DNA of 64,000 bases, taken from assembly GCF_030867145.1 (NCBI RefSeq), contig NC_134443.1:3038001-3102000 (forward strand). The letters are read 5' to 3'. Made by a program: the position numbers and the translations under genes. Positions 11,364 through 23,681 of this stretch are shown here, in pieces; position 1 is the stretch's first letter, and each line of letters begins with the position of its first letter. The stretch is from Opisthocomus hoazin (Eukaryota; Chordata; Aves; Opisthocomiformes; Opisthocomidae). The notes beneath the pieces were generated by a model. The model was given only the letters and a program-made list of their open reading frames with translations. It did not search any database and was not told the DNA's origin.

Positions 11364-11719
11364 ACCCCACACTGGGTCTGGCCAAAGATGAAGGAGACCT
11401 CTGGAAAAGCCCCTGGCTCACCCTGATGTGACTTTCTGTAGAAGAGCTTCAAGCTGCAAAGTTGGATTTCTGAGCATAAATGCCTCGTGCCAGCTCACAG
11501 CCCAGCTCTGCCTTTCTCCTGCACTGCTTGATCATCCCTTCGACGCTCGTTACCCCTTGATAAGAAAGACCGGCACTGAGTGCCTGCTCCTGCAGCATGG
11601 CTGATGCTCCGTGCTGCTCTGCCTACTGCCAGGAGACAGGGGAAGGCCGTGGCCAGGACTCTGTTCTTCTCCCAACTCCCCTCTACCCTGGAACTGCAAT
11701 AAAAGCTGTGTTGCATCAC

Positions 11720-13470
11720 AATGTTGACCTGTGCTTTTCCTTCATGCTTCCTCCGTACCCACTACCCCGAGTGGCAGCAAGATTTCCCAGGAGTGTTATA
11801 GCCAGATCGTACCCTGGGCCTTGCCAGGGTGCCCTGCGGGAAGTGCCTGCCTTCCTCCTGCCTGCCCTTAGCAACACACGCCTCTGGAGGCGGGTCACTC
11901 AGAGCACGGGCTGGGCTCATGTCCTTTGACTAAAGCTTCTTCCTCTTTGCCCTCCCTGTCTTCTCCCCACTTTGGGCTGCTGCACTCTGCAGCTCAAGAA
12001 GAGCTCTTGGCACTCACAGTGTCCTTGCTGCCCACTCCGGCTGTTTGCGACGGGCTGCCTGCAGCCCCAGGGTTGTGGGGATTAGGATGCCCATGGAGAA
12101 ACCTCAGCAGCCAAAGTCCAGGTCAGAGTCACTTGGGAGGCAATGAGTTGATAGCGGAGAGGCTGAGCAAACCCCAGCACCTCCTCAGCTGCCATGCCTC
12201 CATCCCCTCCACATTGCAGCACCCCTGCACCACCTCCTTGTCCTGTTTGTCCTCCACCTCCCACTGCTCCTTGGAGCACTGTTGCCTCTGTCTTGCTCTC
12301 ACTGCTACAGCAGAAGCTCTACCCGGCATTGCCTGTGTCACTCACCTACATTCCAGGGATTCAGCTCTGCCCAGCAGCAACAACACAGCTTCCCACTGCC
12401 CAGTTCTCTGCACCAGACCTTGCTGGCCCTTTGCTTCCCTTCCTTTCTCACCAGCCCACGAGTTAGCCCACACTGCCAGAGCCCACCCACAGCAGCTGTG
12501 ATGGGGCCATCAGAACCCCCTTCCAACCACTGTGCCCTCAGCAGACACACAGGGGATACCACACGAGCCAGGACCTCATGGGTGGCTGAGACTCCATGCA
12601 GGGGCACCTGGACAGATTTCAGGATGGGCAGAGATTGAAATATCCTCGAGGAGAAGAGAAGACATACAAATGTCAGTTCTGGTGGTGGAAAAAAAGAACG
12701 CCTGCCCTTGCCATTTTGCTGCTCTTTCTCCCATCCTCTGTGTTCACACTTGTGGATGGCACATCTTTTCTTGAGCTCCCCAGCAGGGACTAACACACTG
12801 CCACACTGCCCTTCCTGATGCCTGTGGCCAGAACTGGCTCTGTCCAAGACCACTTTGCTGTGCTGGGATCACAAGATCCAAAGATAGCTGCAGAAGGAAT
12901 GGGCCTCAGGAGGGTAGGCAGTCCAGCCTCCTGCTATAAGAGCTTTGTGTTTCATGTGACTTGATACTCGTGGTCATTTCACAGCTGTGAGAGGAAGCTT
13001 GGGAAGACATCATTGTGTCTATGTTACCCATTCCCAGTGGCCCTCACTGGTAGCTGGCATGCGGGACAGGGTAGCAGCCCTGTACGTGCAGGGGTCATCT
13101 CTCCATTTCCCTGGACCTGCAGATGTGACCAATACCATGCCAATAACAGGAGATAATGTGTGGCATGATGGTTTTGAAGAGAAGTTGGAAGAGCTTCTGC
13201 AAGACACCTGTGGCACATTTGTGTGTTCTAAGTGGGCTTTGGGAATGTATTGTGTTTAATGCTGATGGGAGACCAGAGGAATCTCAGTGGGACGTGCTCT
13301 GCAAGACCCATCTGGGACTTGTCATCAGCAGTTGTAACACACTGAGCAAACTGCCAAATGCTCTAAGGGCACGACCGTGGGAGGTTCAGGCAGCCCAGAC
13401 CAACGTGGCCTGAGGTTTGGGTAAAAAGGGAAAGAAGAAGGCAGGATGAAGAAAAACCATGGGTCAACAT
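11720..13470. other. Convergent spacer K5/K6
   Basis: Spacer in the orientation opposite to K3/K4. It holds TATA-like CTATAAG at 12934-12940 following AGGCAGTCC, a protein-like frame (plus, 12987-13259) and a C-rich open frame (plus, 11926-12501). No gene is assigned. Confidence 0.7.
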
Positions 13471-13827
13471 TGTGATGCAAGACAGCTTTTATTGCAGTTG
13501 GAGGGGAGGAGGGAGTTGGGAGAACATCAAGGCCTTGGCAAGGGCTTTCCCCTGTCTCCTGGCAGTACGCAGAGCACCAGGGAGCATCGGCCGTGCCGCA
13601 GGAGCAGGTACCCAGTGCAGGTCTCTGTTCTCATGGGGCAGTGAGTCTTGAAAAGATACTCAAGCAGGGCAGGAGGAGGACAGTGTTCAGTCGTGAGCGG
13701 GTAAGTGCCATTAAAGATTTGGAACCCAGCAATGTCAAATGGACATGCTTCCACAGGACGTCATGTCAGGATGTGGCTGGGGTTTTCTGCAGCTCTCCTT
13801 CATCTGTGGCCAGACCCAGTGTGGGGT

Positions 13828-14244
13828 TTAGCAGGGCCCGCAGTTGCCATTCAGGTAGCGGTGGCCTCGGGCCCAGCCACCATATCCACAGCTCCCATAG
13901 CCTCCATAGCCCCCATAAATACCATAGCCTCCATAGCCTCCATAGAGACCATAGCCCCCAAGGCCTCCATACACTCCATAGCCCCCTAAACCACCATAAC
14001 CACCACGGCCTCCAAAAGTGCCACCGTAGCCCCCTCCAACGCCGGGGGCTCCCGCTGACCCAACAACGCTGTGCTGCGGGAAGGAGCTGAGGATGGGCCC
14101 GGGGAAAGTGACCACCGAGGGTGGCGGCTGGATCACCACCGTGGAGTCAGGGCACTGCCGCACGCAGGGCTCATTGCATGTGTCAGCCAGAGGGGCTGGG
14201 GCGGCCACCCCACATGAAGGGACGCACAGGCTGGAGCAGGACAT
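13828..14244 (-). CDS. K6, scale/claw-type beta-keratin, 138 aa
   Basis: Structural beta-keratin with tail variants GVYGGLGG and GIYGG, and with YGSCGYGG before the WARG motif. It differs from K8 by a single residue (Ile51 here, Val51 in K8). Leader intron 14266-14362 (97 nt). The reverse of AATAAA is at 13488-13493. It is head-to-head with K7. Confidence 0.95.
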   Translation of the reverse strand: MSCSSLCVPSCGVAAPAPLADTCNEPCVRQCPDSTVVIQPPPSVVTFPGPILSSFPQHSVVGSAGAPGVGGGYGGTFGGRGGYGGLGGYGVYGGLGGYGLYGGYGGYGIYGGYGGYGSCGYGGWARGHRYLNGNCGPC

Positions 14245-14362
14245 GTTTCAGGCAGGCAAGGATTCCTGGAAAAGGCACCAGGGGTTAGGCAAGGGTGCAG
14301 GAAAGGGACCGCATGAGTGAGGCTGGAGAGATCCCAAAGAGGCTTCCAGGAGCTGAACTTAC

Positions 14363-14470
14363 CCGACTGATCAGGAGAGTCAAGCAGAGGAAGTTGGATA
14401 GAGAGCTGCAAAGTCCTCAGCTCTTTTATACATGTTGCAGACTGCCTGGGGCACTGGCCAAGCGGGTGGT
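14363..14470 (-). promoter_or_regulatory. K6 core promoter and exon 1
   Basis: TATAAAA is on the minus strand at 14424-14430 and exon 1 is about 14363-14399. The CCAAT position reads CCAGT. Confidence 0.85.
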
Positions 14471-15645
14471 GGTGGCAGAAATATCAGGTAATCTTGAAAA
14501 CAAGTGCACAGTCTTCATGACACTGATTTCATGTGATGTGGGACAATTATATGCCTCCTCACTGGGGCCACTGGCATGCAAACATGCCCTGGAAAAGAAA
14601 GAGCTGGTGGGAGGGATGCACCATTATAGGCCATTACATGAAAGCCAAGGCGCAGCTAGAACACCAATAAATGTAATTATTTCCATAATCCCTACTATGC
14701 TTACGTAGAAGAAACCTGGGCATCTTGCAGAAGATTGCGGTGCACAACGAGGCCACACTCAGTAGCAGCCCAGCCACGTACCCAAAGCCAGCCGCGAGCA
14801 GCATGCCTGTGCCTGCGGGGAATGTTGGCACGAGCATCCTGGCTGTCTGTGGGTCCTTGGTCAGGCTTTCCTGGCAGAGCCCTCCATGCCCAGGTGAGTA
14901 ATCGAGACCCTCCAGAGAGGGCTTGAGAAGGACCATGTTCTGAGACACATGGCCAAGGGAGCTGGGATTGTCCCGGTCTCCTTCCTGCCCTCCAGCTCCT
15001 CTGTGCCTGTCCCCCCTCACACATGACATCGCTGCCTGATTTTACTGCTCCCCACTCATGGCTGTGTTGAGCCCCTCCATGTATGGGCCTTCACCCAACA
15101 CAGAAACAAGTGTCCCTGTTATTTGCATGGCAGTTAACTGGGGAGCCCCGAACACACCTGGTCAAGCAAGGCCACGGAGAAGTTCGAAGCTTAGGGCTAC
15201 TCCTGAGCTATTTCCCCAAAAGGGCCCCATCCCTCATGGCAGTGGGTGATGTAGGGCCTTAGGAGTCACTGCGGGTGTGTGGATAAGTTTTACCCAATCT
15301 CCTGGTGACTGTTCTTCCAGCCCGTAAAAGGGAGGTAATGAGAGGCGTGATGGCTGTGCGCAGGATTGCAAAGCACTTCTGCGAGATGCTCAGGAGTGTG
15401 GCACGTAAACAAAGTGGGAGTTTAGAGAGAGATCAGTGTTTATTGGTGTCATGACTTCAGCTACAGCTGCGCCTTGTCTTTCATGTAATGGCTTATAGTG
15501 GTGTGTCCCTCCCATCAACTCTTTCTTCTCCAGGGCACATTGGCACGAAGATGTCCCAAATTAGGAGACATATAATTGTCCCACATCACGTGAAATCAGT
15601 GTCATCAAGCTTATCCAGTGGATTTCATCATTACCTGACGTTTCC
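14471..15645. other. Divergent spacer K6/K7
   Basis: It carries CCAATAAA at 14664-14671 and TTTATTGG at 15439-15446. A 131-codon open frame on the minus strand (14634-15029) has a hydrophobic stretch. The spacer is nearly identical to K8/K9 and to the inverted K10/K11 spacer. Confidence 0.75.
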
Positions 15646-15756
15646 ACCACCGAATCCTTGGCCAATGCCCCAGGCAGTCTGGGACATGTATAAAAGAGCT
15701 GAGGACTTCACAGTCCTCTATCGACCTTCCTCTGCTTGACTCTCCTGATCAGTCGG
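15646..15756 (+). promoter_or_regulatory. K7 core promoter and exon 1
   Basis: TATAAAA is at 15689-15695 with an intact CCAAT (CTTGGCCAATG). Exon 1 is about 15720-15756, with a GTAAGT donor at 15757. Confidence 0.85.
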
Positions 15757-15875
15757 GTAAGTTCAGCTCCTGGAAGCCTCTTCAGGATCTCTCCAGCCTC
15801 CCTCGTGCGGCCCCTTCCCCGCATCCTTGCCTAACCCCTGGTGCATTTTCCAGGACTCCTTGCCTTGCCTGAAAG

Positions 15876-16292
15876 ATGTCCTGCTCCAGCCTGTGCGTCC
15901 CTTCATGTGGGGTGGCCGCCCCAGCCCCTCTGGCTGACACATGCAACGAGCCCTGCGTGCGGCAGTGCCCTGACTCCACGGTGGTGATCCAGCCGCCACC
16001 CTCGGTGGTCACTTTCCCCGGGCCCATCCTCAGCTCCTTCCCGCAGCACAGCGTTGTTGGGTCAGCGGGAGCCCCCGGCGTTGGAGGGGGCTACGGTGGC
16101 ACTTTTGGAGGCCGTGGTGGTTTTGGTGGTTTAGGGGGCTATGGGGGGTATGGAGGCCTTGGGGGCTATGGTCTCTATGGAGGCTATGGAGGCTACGGTC
16201 TTTATGGTGGCTACGGAGGCTACGGGAGCTGCGGATATGGTGGCTGGGCCCGAGGCCACCGCTACCTGAATGGCAACTGCGGGCCCTGCTAA
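15876..16292 (+). CDS. K7, scale/claw-type beta-keratin, 138 aa
   Basis: Beta-keratin whose first tail units read [10 protein letters not shown] instead of [10 protein letters not shown], a form shared with K9 and K12. The predicted protein is identical to K9. Leader intron 15757-15853 (97 nt). AATAAA is at 16627-16632. The 3' UTR is of the K5/K9/K12 class. It is tail-to-tail with K8. Confidence 0.95.
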   Translation: MSCSSLCVPSCGVAAPAPLADTCNEPCVRQCPDSTVVIQPPPSVVTFPGPILSSFPQHSVVGSAGAPGVGGGYGGTFGGRGGFGGLGGYGGYGGLGGYGLYGGYGGYGLYGGYGGYGSCGYGGWARGHRYLNGNCGPC

Positions 16293-16649
16293 ACCCCACA
16301 CTGGGTCTGGCCAAAGATGAAGAAGACCTCTGGAAAAGCCCCTGGCTCACCCTGATGTGACTTTCTGTAGAAGAGCTTCAAGCTGCAAAGTTGGATTTCT
16401 GAGCATAAATGCCTCGTGCCAGCTCACAGCCCAGCTCTGCCTTTCTCCTGCACTGCTTGATCATCCCTTCGATGCTCGTTACCCCTTGATAACAAAGACC
16501 GGCACTGGGTGCCTGCTCCTGCAGCATGGCTGATGCTCCGTGCTGCTCTGCCTACTGCCAGGAGACAGGGGAAGGCCGTGGCCAGGACTCTGTTCTTCTC
16601 CCAACTCCCCTCTACCCTGGAGCTGCAATAAAAGCTGTGTTGCATCACA

Positions 16650-18400
16650 ATGTTGACCTGTGCTTTTTCTTCATGCTTCCTCCGTACCCACTACCCCGAG
16701 TGGCAGCAAGATTTCCCAGGAGTGTTATAGCCAGATCGTACCCTGGGCCTTGCCAGGGTGCCCTGCGGGAAGTGCCTGCCTTCCTCCTGCCTGCCCTTAG
16801 CAACACACGCCTCTGGAGGCGGGTCACTCAGAGCACGGGCTGGGCTCATGTCCTTTGACTAAAGCTTCTTCCTCTTTGCCCTCCCTGTCTTCTCCCCACT
16901 TTGGGCTGCTGCACTCTGCAGCTCAAGAAGAGCTCTTGGCACTCACAGTGTCCTTGCTGCCCACTCCGGCTGTTTGCGACGGGCTGCCTGCAGCCCCAGG
17001 GTTGTGGGGATTGGGATGCCCATGGAGAAACCTCAGCAGCCAAAGTCCAGGTCAGAGTCACTTGGGAGGCAATGAGTTGATAGCGGAGAGGCTGAGCAAC
17101 CCCCAGCACCTCCTCAGCTGCCATGCCTCCATCCCCTCCACATTGCAGCACCCCTGCACCACCTCCTTGTCCTGTTTGTCCTCCACCTCCCACTGCTCCT
17201 TGGAGCACTGTTGCCTCTGTCTTGCTCTCACTGCTACAGCAGAAGCTCTACCCGGCATTGCCTGTGTCACTCACCTACATTCCAGGGATTCAGCTGTGCC
17301 CAGCAGCAACAACACAGCTTCCCACTGCCCAGTTCTCTGCACCAGACCTTGCTGGTCCTTTGCTACCCTTCCTTTCTCACCAGCCCACGAGGTAGCCCAC
17401 ACTGCCAGAGCCCACCCACAAGCAGCTGTGATGGGGACATCAGAACCCCCTTCCAACCACTGTGCCCTCAGCAGACACACAGGGGATACCACACGAGCCA
17501 GGACCTCATGGGTGGCTGAGACTCCATGCAGGGGCACCTGGACAGATGTCAGGATGGGTAGAGATTGAAATATTCTCGAGGAGAAGAGAAGACATACAAA
17601 TGTCAGTTCTGGTGGTGGAAAAAAAGAACGCCTGCCCTTGCCATTTTGCTGCTCTTTCTCCCATCCTCTGTGTTCACACTTGTGGATGGCACATCTTTTC
17701 TTGAGCTCCCCAGCAGGGACCAACACACTGCCACACTGCCCTTCCTGATGCCTGTGGCCAGAACTGGCTCTGTCCAAGACCACTTTGCTGTGCTGGGATC
17801 ACAAGATCCAAAGATAGCTGCAGAAGGAATGGGCCTCAGGAGGGTAGGCAGTCCAGCCTCCTGCTATAAGAGCTTTGTGTTTCATGTGACTTGATACTCG
17901 TGGTCATTTCACAGCTGTGAGAGGAAGCTTGGGAAGACATCATTGTGTCTATGTTACCCATTCCCAGTGGCCCTCACTGGTAGCTGGCATGCGGGACGGG
18001 GTAGCAGCCCTGTACGTGCAGGGGTCATCTCTCCATTTCCCTGGACCTGCAGATGTGACCAATACCATGCCAATAACAGGAGATAATGTGTGGCATGATG
18101 GTTTTGAAGAGAAGTTGGAAGAGCTTCTGCAAGACACCTGTGGCACATTTGTGTGTTCTAAGTGGGCTTTGGGAATGTATTGTGTTTAATGCTGATGGGA
18201 GACCAGAGGAATCTCAGTGGGACGTGCTCTGCAAGACCCATCTGGGACTGTCATCAGCAGTTGTAACACACTGAGCAAACTGCCAAATGCTCTAAGGGCA
18301 CGACCGTGGGAGGTTCAGGCAGCCCAGACCAACGTGGCCTGAGGTTTGGGTAAAAAGGGAAAGAAGAAGGCAGGATGAAGAAAAACCATGGGTCAACATT
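16650..18400. other. Convergent spacer K7/K8
   Basis: This is nearly the same as the K5/K6 spacer. TATA-like TATAAG is at 17865-17870, a 237-codon C-rich open frame at 16855-17568 (plus) and the protein-like frame at 17917-18189 (plus). No gene is assigned. Confidence 0.7.
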
Positions 18401-18756
18401 GTGATGCAAGGCAGCTTTTATTGCAGTTGGAGGGGAGGAGGGAGTTGGGAGAACATCAAGGCCTTGGCAAGGGCTTTCCCCTGTCTCCTGGCAGTACGCA
18501 GAGCACCAGGGAGCATCGGCCGTGCCGCAGGAGCAGGTACCCAGTGCAGGTCTCTGTTCTCATGGGGCAGCGAGTCTTGAAAACATACTCAAGCAGGGCA
18601 GGAGGAGGACAGTGTTCAGTCCTGAGCAGGCAAGTGCCATTAAAGATTTGGAACCCAGCAATGTCAAATGGACATGCTTCCACAGGACGTCATGTCAGGA
18701 TGTGGCTGGGGTTTTCTGCAGCTCTCCTTCATCTGTGGCCAGACCCAGTGTGAGGT

Positions 18757-19173
18757 TTAGCAGGGCCCGCAGTTGCCATTCAGGTAGCGGTGGCCTCGGG
18801 CCCAGCCACCATATCCGCAGCTCCCATAGCCTCCATAGCCCCCATAAATACCATAGCCTCCATAGCCTCCATAGAGACCGTAGCCCCCAAGGCCTCCATA
18901 CACTCCATAGCCCCCTAAACCACCATAACCACCACGGCCTCCAAAAGTGCCACCGTAGCCCCCTCCAACGCCGGGGGCTCCCGCTGACCCAACAACGCTG
19001 TGCTGCGGGAAGGAGCTGAGGACGGGCCCGGGGAAAGTGACCACCGAGGGTGGCGGCTGGATCACCACCGTGGAGTCAGGGCACTGCCGCACGCAGGGCT
19101 CGTTGCATGTGTCAGCCAGAGGGGCCGGAGCAGCCACCCCACACGAAGGGACACAGAGGCTGGAGCAGGACAT
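18757..19173 (-). CDS. K8, scale/claw-type beta-keratin, 138 aa
   Basis: Beta-keratin like K6 with Val51 as in K2. Leader intron 19196-19292 (97 nt). The reverse of AATAAA is at 18417-18422. Silent-site patterns in the N-terminal half (for example GGGGCCGGAGCAGCC on the plus strand near 19121) follow K2 rather than K6, although the flanking spacers follow K6. This is a sign of gene conversion within exon 2. It is head-to-head with K9. Confidence 0.95.
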   Translation of the reverse strand: MSCSSLCVPSCGVAAPAPLADTCNEPCVRQCPDSTVVIQPPPSVVTFPGPVLSSFPQHSVVGSAGAPGVGGGYGGTFGGRGGYGGLGGYGVYGGLGGYGLYGGYGGYGIYGGYGGYGSCGYGGWARGHRYLNGNCGPC

Positions 19174-19292
19174 CTTTCAGGCAAGGCAAGGAGTCCTGGA
19201 AAATGCACCAGGGGTTAGGCAAGGGTGCGGGGAAGGGGCTGCACAAGGGAGGCTGGAGAGATCCCAAAGAGGCTTCCAGGAGCTGAACTTAC

Positions 19293-19400
19293 CCGACTGA
19301 TCAGGAGAGTCAAGCAGAGGAAGTTGGATAGAGGGCTGTGAAGTCCTCAGCTCTTTTATACATGTTGCAGACTGCCTGGGGCACTGGCCAAGCGGGTGGT
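19293..19400 (-). promoter_or_regulatory. K8 core promoter and exon 1
   Basis: TATAAAA is on the minus strand at 19354-19360 and exon 1 is about 19293-19329. The CCAAT position reads CCAGT, as in K6. Confidence 0.85.
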
Positions 19401-20570
19401 GGTGGCAGAAATATCAGGTAATCTTGAAAACAAGTGCACAGTCTTCATGACACTGATTTCATGTGATGCGGGACAATTATATGCCTCCTCACTGGGGCCA
19501 CTGGCATGCAAACATGCCCTGGAAAAGAAAGAGCTGGTGGGAGGGATGCACCATTATAGGCCATTACATGAAAGCCAAGGCGCAGCTAGAACACCAATAA
19601 ATGTAATTATTTCCATAATCCCTACTATGCTTACGTAGAAGAAACCTGGGCATCTTGCAGAAGATTGCGGTGCACAACGAGGCCACACTCAGTAGCAGCC
19701 CAGCCACGTACCCAAAGCCAGCCGCGAGCAGCATGCCTGTGCCTGCGGGGAATGTTGGCACGAGCATCCTGGCTGTCTGTGGGTCCTTGGTCAGGCTTTC
19801 CTGGCAGAGCCCTCCATGCCCAGGTGAGTAATCGAGACCCTCCAGAGAGGGCTTGAGAAGGACCGTGTTCTGAGACACATGGCCAAGGGAGCTGGGATTG
19901 TCCCGGTCTGCTTCCTGCCCTCCAGCTCCTCCGTGCCTGTCCCCCCTCACACATGACATCGCTGCCTGATTTTACTGCTCCCCACTCACAGCTGTGTTGA
20001 GCCCCTCCATGTATGGGCCTTCACCCAACACAGAAACAAGTGTCCCTGTTATTTGCATGGCTGTTAACTGGGGAGCCCCGAACACACCTGGTCAAGCAAG
20101 GCCATGGAGAAGTTCGAAGCTTAGGGCTACTCCTGAGCTATTTCCCCAAAAGGGCCCCATCCCTCATGGCAGTGGGTGATGGAGGGCCTTAGGAGTCACT
20201 GCGGGTGTGTGGATAAGTTTTACCCAATCTCCTGGTGACTGTTCTTCCAGCCCGTAAAAGGGAGGTAATGACAGGCGTGATGGCTGTGCGCAGGATTGCA
20301 AAGCACTTCTGCGAGATGCTCAGGAGTGTGGCACGTAAACAAAGTGGGAGTTTAGAGAGAGATCAGTGTTTATTGGTGTCATGACTTCAGCTACAGCTGC
20401 GCCTTGTCTTTCATGTAATGGCTTATAGTGGTGTGTCCCTCCCATCAACTCTTTCTTCTCCAGGGCACATTGGCACGAAGATGTCCCAAATTAGGAGACA
20501 TATAATTGTCCCACATCACGTGAAATCAGTGTCATCAAGCTTATCCAGTGGATTTCATCATTACCTGACG
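19401..20570. other. Divergent spacer K8/K9
   Basis: CCAATAAA is at 19594-19601 and TTTATTGG at 20369-20376. The 131-codon minus-strand frame is at 19564-19959. It is nearly identical to the K6/K7 spacer. Confidence 0.75.
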
Positions 20571-20686
20571 TTTCCACCACCGAATCCTTGGCCAATGCCC
20601 CAGGCAGTCTGGGACATGTATAAAAGAGCTGAGGACTTCACAGTCCTCTATCGACCTTCCTCTGCTTGACTCTCCTGATCAGTCGG
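20571..20686 (+). promoter_or_regulatory. K9 core promoter and exon 1
   Basis: TATAAAA is at 20619-20625 with an intact CCAAT. Exon 1 is about 20650-20686, with a GTAAGT donor at 20687. Confidence 0.85.
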
Positions 20687-20805
20687 GTAAGTTCAGCTCC
20701 TGGAAGCCTCTTCAGGATCTCTCCAGCCTCCCTCGTGCGGCCCCTTCCCCGCATCCTTGCCTAACCCCTGGTGCATTTTCCAGGACTCCTTGCCTTGCCT
20801 GAAAG

Positions 20806-21222
20806 ATGTCCTGCTCCAGCCTGTGCGTCCCTTCATGTGGGGTGGCCGCCCCAGCCCCTCTGGCTGACACATGCAACGAGCCCTGCGTGCGGCAGTGCCC
20901 TGACTCCACGGTGGTGATCCAGCCACCTCCCTCGGTGGTCACTTTCCCCGGGCCCATCCTCAGCTCCTTCCCGCAGCACAGCGTTGTTGGGTCAGCGGGA
21001 GCCCCCGGCGTTGGAGGGGGCTACGGTGGCACTTTTGGAGGCCGTGGTGGTTTTGGTGGTTTAGGGGGCTATGGGGGGTATGGAGGCCTTGGGGGCTATG
21101 GTCTCTATGGAGGCTATGGAGGCTACGGTCTTTATGGTGGCTACGGAGGCTACGGGAGCTGCGGATATGGTGGCTGGGCCCGAGGCCACCGCTACCTGAA
21201 TGGCAACTGCGGGCCCTGCTAA
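20806..21222 (+). CDS. K9, scale/claw-type beta-keratin, 138 aa
   Basis: The predicted protein is identical to K7, with only scattered silent changes (for example CCACCTCCC for CCGCCACCC near codons 40-42). Leader intron 20687-20783 (97 nt). AATAAA is at 21557-21562. The identity with K7 points to a very recent duplication or to gene conversion. It is tail-to-tail with K10. Confidence 0.95.
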   Translation: MSCSSLCVPSCGVAAPAPLADTCNEPCVRQCPDSTVVIQPPPSVVTFPGPILSSFPQHSVVGSAGAPGVGGGYGGTFGGRGGFGGLGGYGGYGGLGGYGLYGGYGGYGLYGGYGGYGSCGYGGWARGHRYLNGNCGPC

Positions 21223-21579
21223 ACCCCACACTGGGTCTGGCCAAAGATGAAGGAGACCTCTGGAAAAGCCCCTGGCTCACCCTGATGTGACTTTCTGTAG
21301 AAGAGCTTCAAGCTGCAAAGTTGGATTTCTGAGCATAAATGCCTTGTGCCAGCTCACAGCCCAGCTCTGCCTTTCTCCTGCACTGCTTGATCATCCCTTC
21401 GACGCTCGTTACCCCTTGATAACAAAGACCGGCACTGGGTGCCTGCTCCTGCAGCATGGCTGATGCTCCGTGCTGCTCTGCCTACTGCCAGGAGACAGGG
21501 GAAGGCCGTGGCCAGGACTCTGTTCTTCTCCCAACTCCCCTCTACCCTGGAGCTGCAATAAAAGCTGTGTTGCATCACA

Positions 21580-23335
21580 ATGTTGACCTGTGCTTTTTCT
21601 TCATGCTTCCTCCGTACCCACTACCCCGAGTGGCAGCACGATTTCCCAGGAGTGTTATAGCCAGATCGCACCCTGGGCCTTGCCAGGGTGCCCTGCGGGA
21701 AGTGCCTGCCTTCCTCCTGCCTGCCCTTAGCAACACACGCCTCTGGAGGCGGGTCACTCAGAGCACGGGCTGGGCTCATGTCCTTTGACTAAAGCTTCTT
21801 CCTCTTTGCCCTCCCTGTCTTCTCCCCACTTTGGGCTGCTGCACTCTGCAGCTCAAGAAGAGCTCTTGGCACTCACAGTGTCCATGCTGCCCACTCCGGC
21901 TATTTCCAATGGGCTACCTGCAGCCCCAGGGTTGTGGGGATTGGGATGCCCACGGAGACAACCCAACGACAGAGGTCCAGGTCAGAGTCACTTGGGAGGC
22001 AATGAGTTGATAGCGGAGAGGCTGAGCAACCCTCAGCACCTCCTCAGCTCCCATACCTCCATCCCCTCCACATTGCAGCACCCCTGCACCACCTCCTTGT
22101 CCTGTTTGTCCTCCACCTCCCACTGCTCCTTGGAGCACTGTTGCCTCTGTCTTGCTCTCACTGCTACAGCAGAAGCTCTACCCGGCATTGCCTGTGTCAC
22201 TCACCTACATTCCAGGGATTCAGCTCTGCCCAGCAGCAACAACACAGCTTCCCACTGCCCAGTTCTCTGTACCAGACCTTGCTGGCCCTTTGCTACCCTT
22301 CCTTTCTCACCAGCCCACGAGGTAGCCCACACTGCCAGAGCCCACCCACAAGCAGCTGTGATGGGGCCATCAGAACCCCCTTCCAACCACTGTGCCCTCA
22401 GCAGACACACAGGGGATACCACACGAGCCAGGACCTCATGGGTGGCTGAGACTCCATGCAGGGGCACCTGGACAGATTTCAGGATGGGTAGAGATTGAAA
22501 TATTCTCGAGGAGAAGACATACAAACCTCAGTTCTGGTGGTGGAAAAAAACAACGGCTGCCCTTGCCATTTTGCTGCCCTTTCTCCCATCCTCTGTGTTC
22601 ACACTTGTGGATGGCACATCTTTTCTTGAGTTCCCCAGCAGGAACCAACACACTGCCACACTGCCCTTCCTGATGGCTGTGACTGGAAGTGGCTTTGTCC
22701 AAGACCACTTTGCTGTGCTGGGATCAAAAGACCCAAAGATACCTGCAGAAGGAATGGGCCTCAGGAGGGTAGGCAGTCCAGCCTCCTGCTATAAGAGCTT
22801 TGTGTTTCATGTGACTTGATACTCGTGGTCATTTCACAGCTGTGAGAGGAAGCTTGGGAAGACATCACTGTGTCTATCTTACCTGTTCCCAGTGGCACCC
22901 AACCCTAGCTGGGTGCAGAGGACAGGGCCAGCACGTGCAAGCAGCCCTGTCCATGCAGGGGTCATATCTCCATTTCCCTGGACCTGCAGACGTGACCAAT
23001 ACCACGCCAATAACAGGAGATAATGTCTGGCATGATGGTTTTGAAGAGAAGTTGGAAGAGCTTCTGCAAGACACCTGTGGCACATTCATTTATTCAGAGT
23101 GGGCCTTAGAAATGTGTTGTGTTTAATGCTGATGGGAGACCAGAGGAATCTCAGTGGGAGATGCTCTGCAAGACCCATCTGGGACTGTCATCAGCAGTTG
23201 TAACACACTGAGCAAACGGCCCAAATGCTCCAAGGGCATGACCGTGGGAGGTTCAGGCAGCCCAGACCAACGTGGCCTGAGGTTTGGGTAAAAAGGGAAA
23301 GAAGAAGGCAGGATGAAGAAAAACCATGGGTCAAC
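21580..23335. other. Convergent spacer K9/K10
   Basis: This spacer is a mosaic. Up to about 21885 it follows the K7/K8 version. From about 21885 to 21985 it follows the version next to K2 and K4 (with the GTTGGGTTGTC sequence on the opposite strand). TATA-like TATAAG is at 22790-22795. No gene is assigned. Confidence 0.7.
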
Positions 23336-23681
23336 ATTGTGATGCAAGGCAGCTTTTATTGCAGTTGGAGGGGAGGAGGGAGTTGGGAGAACATCAAGGC
23401 CTTGGCAAGGGCTTTCCCCTGTCTCCTGGCAGTACGCAGAGCACCAGGGAGCATCAGCCGTGCCGCAGGAGCAGGTACCCAGTGCAGGTCTCTGTTCTCA
23501 TGGGGCAGTAAGTCTTGAAAAGATACTCAAGCAGGGCAGGAGGAGGACAGTGTTCAGTCCTGAGCAGGCAAGTGCCGTCGAAGTGACGTGAGGGGATATC
23601 CTTCCACAGAACATTCTGTTGTGATGCGCCTGGGGCTTTTCTGCAGCTCTCCTTCATCTGTGGCCAGACCCAGTGTGGGGT

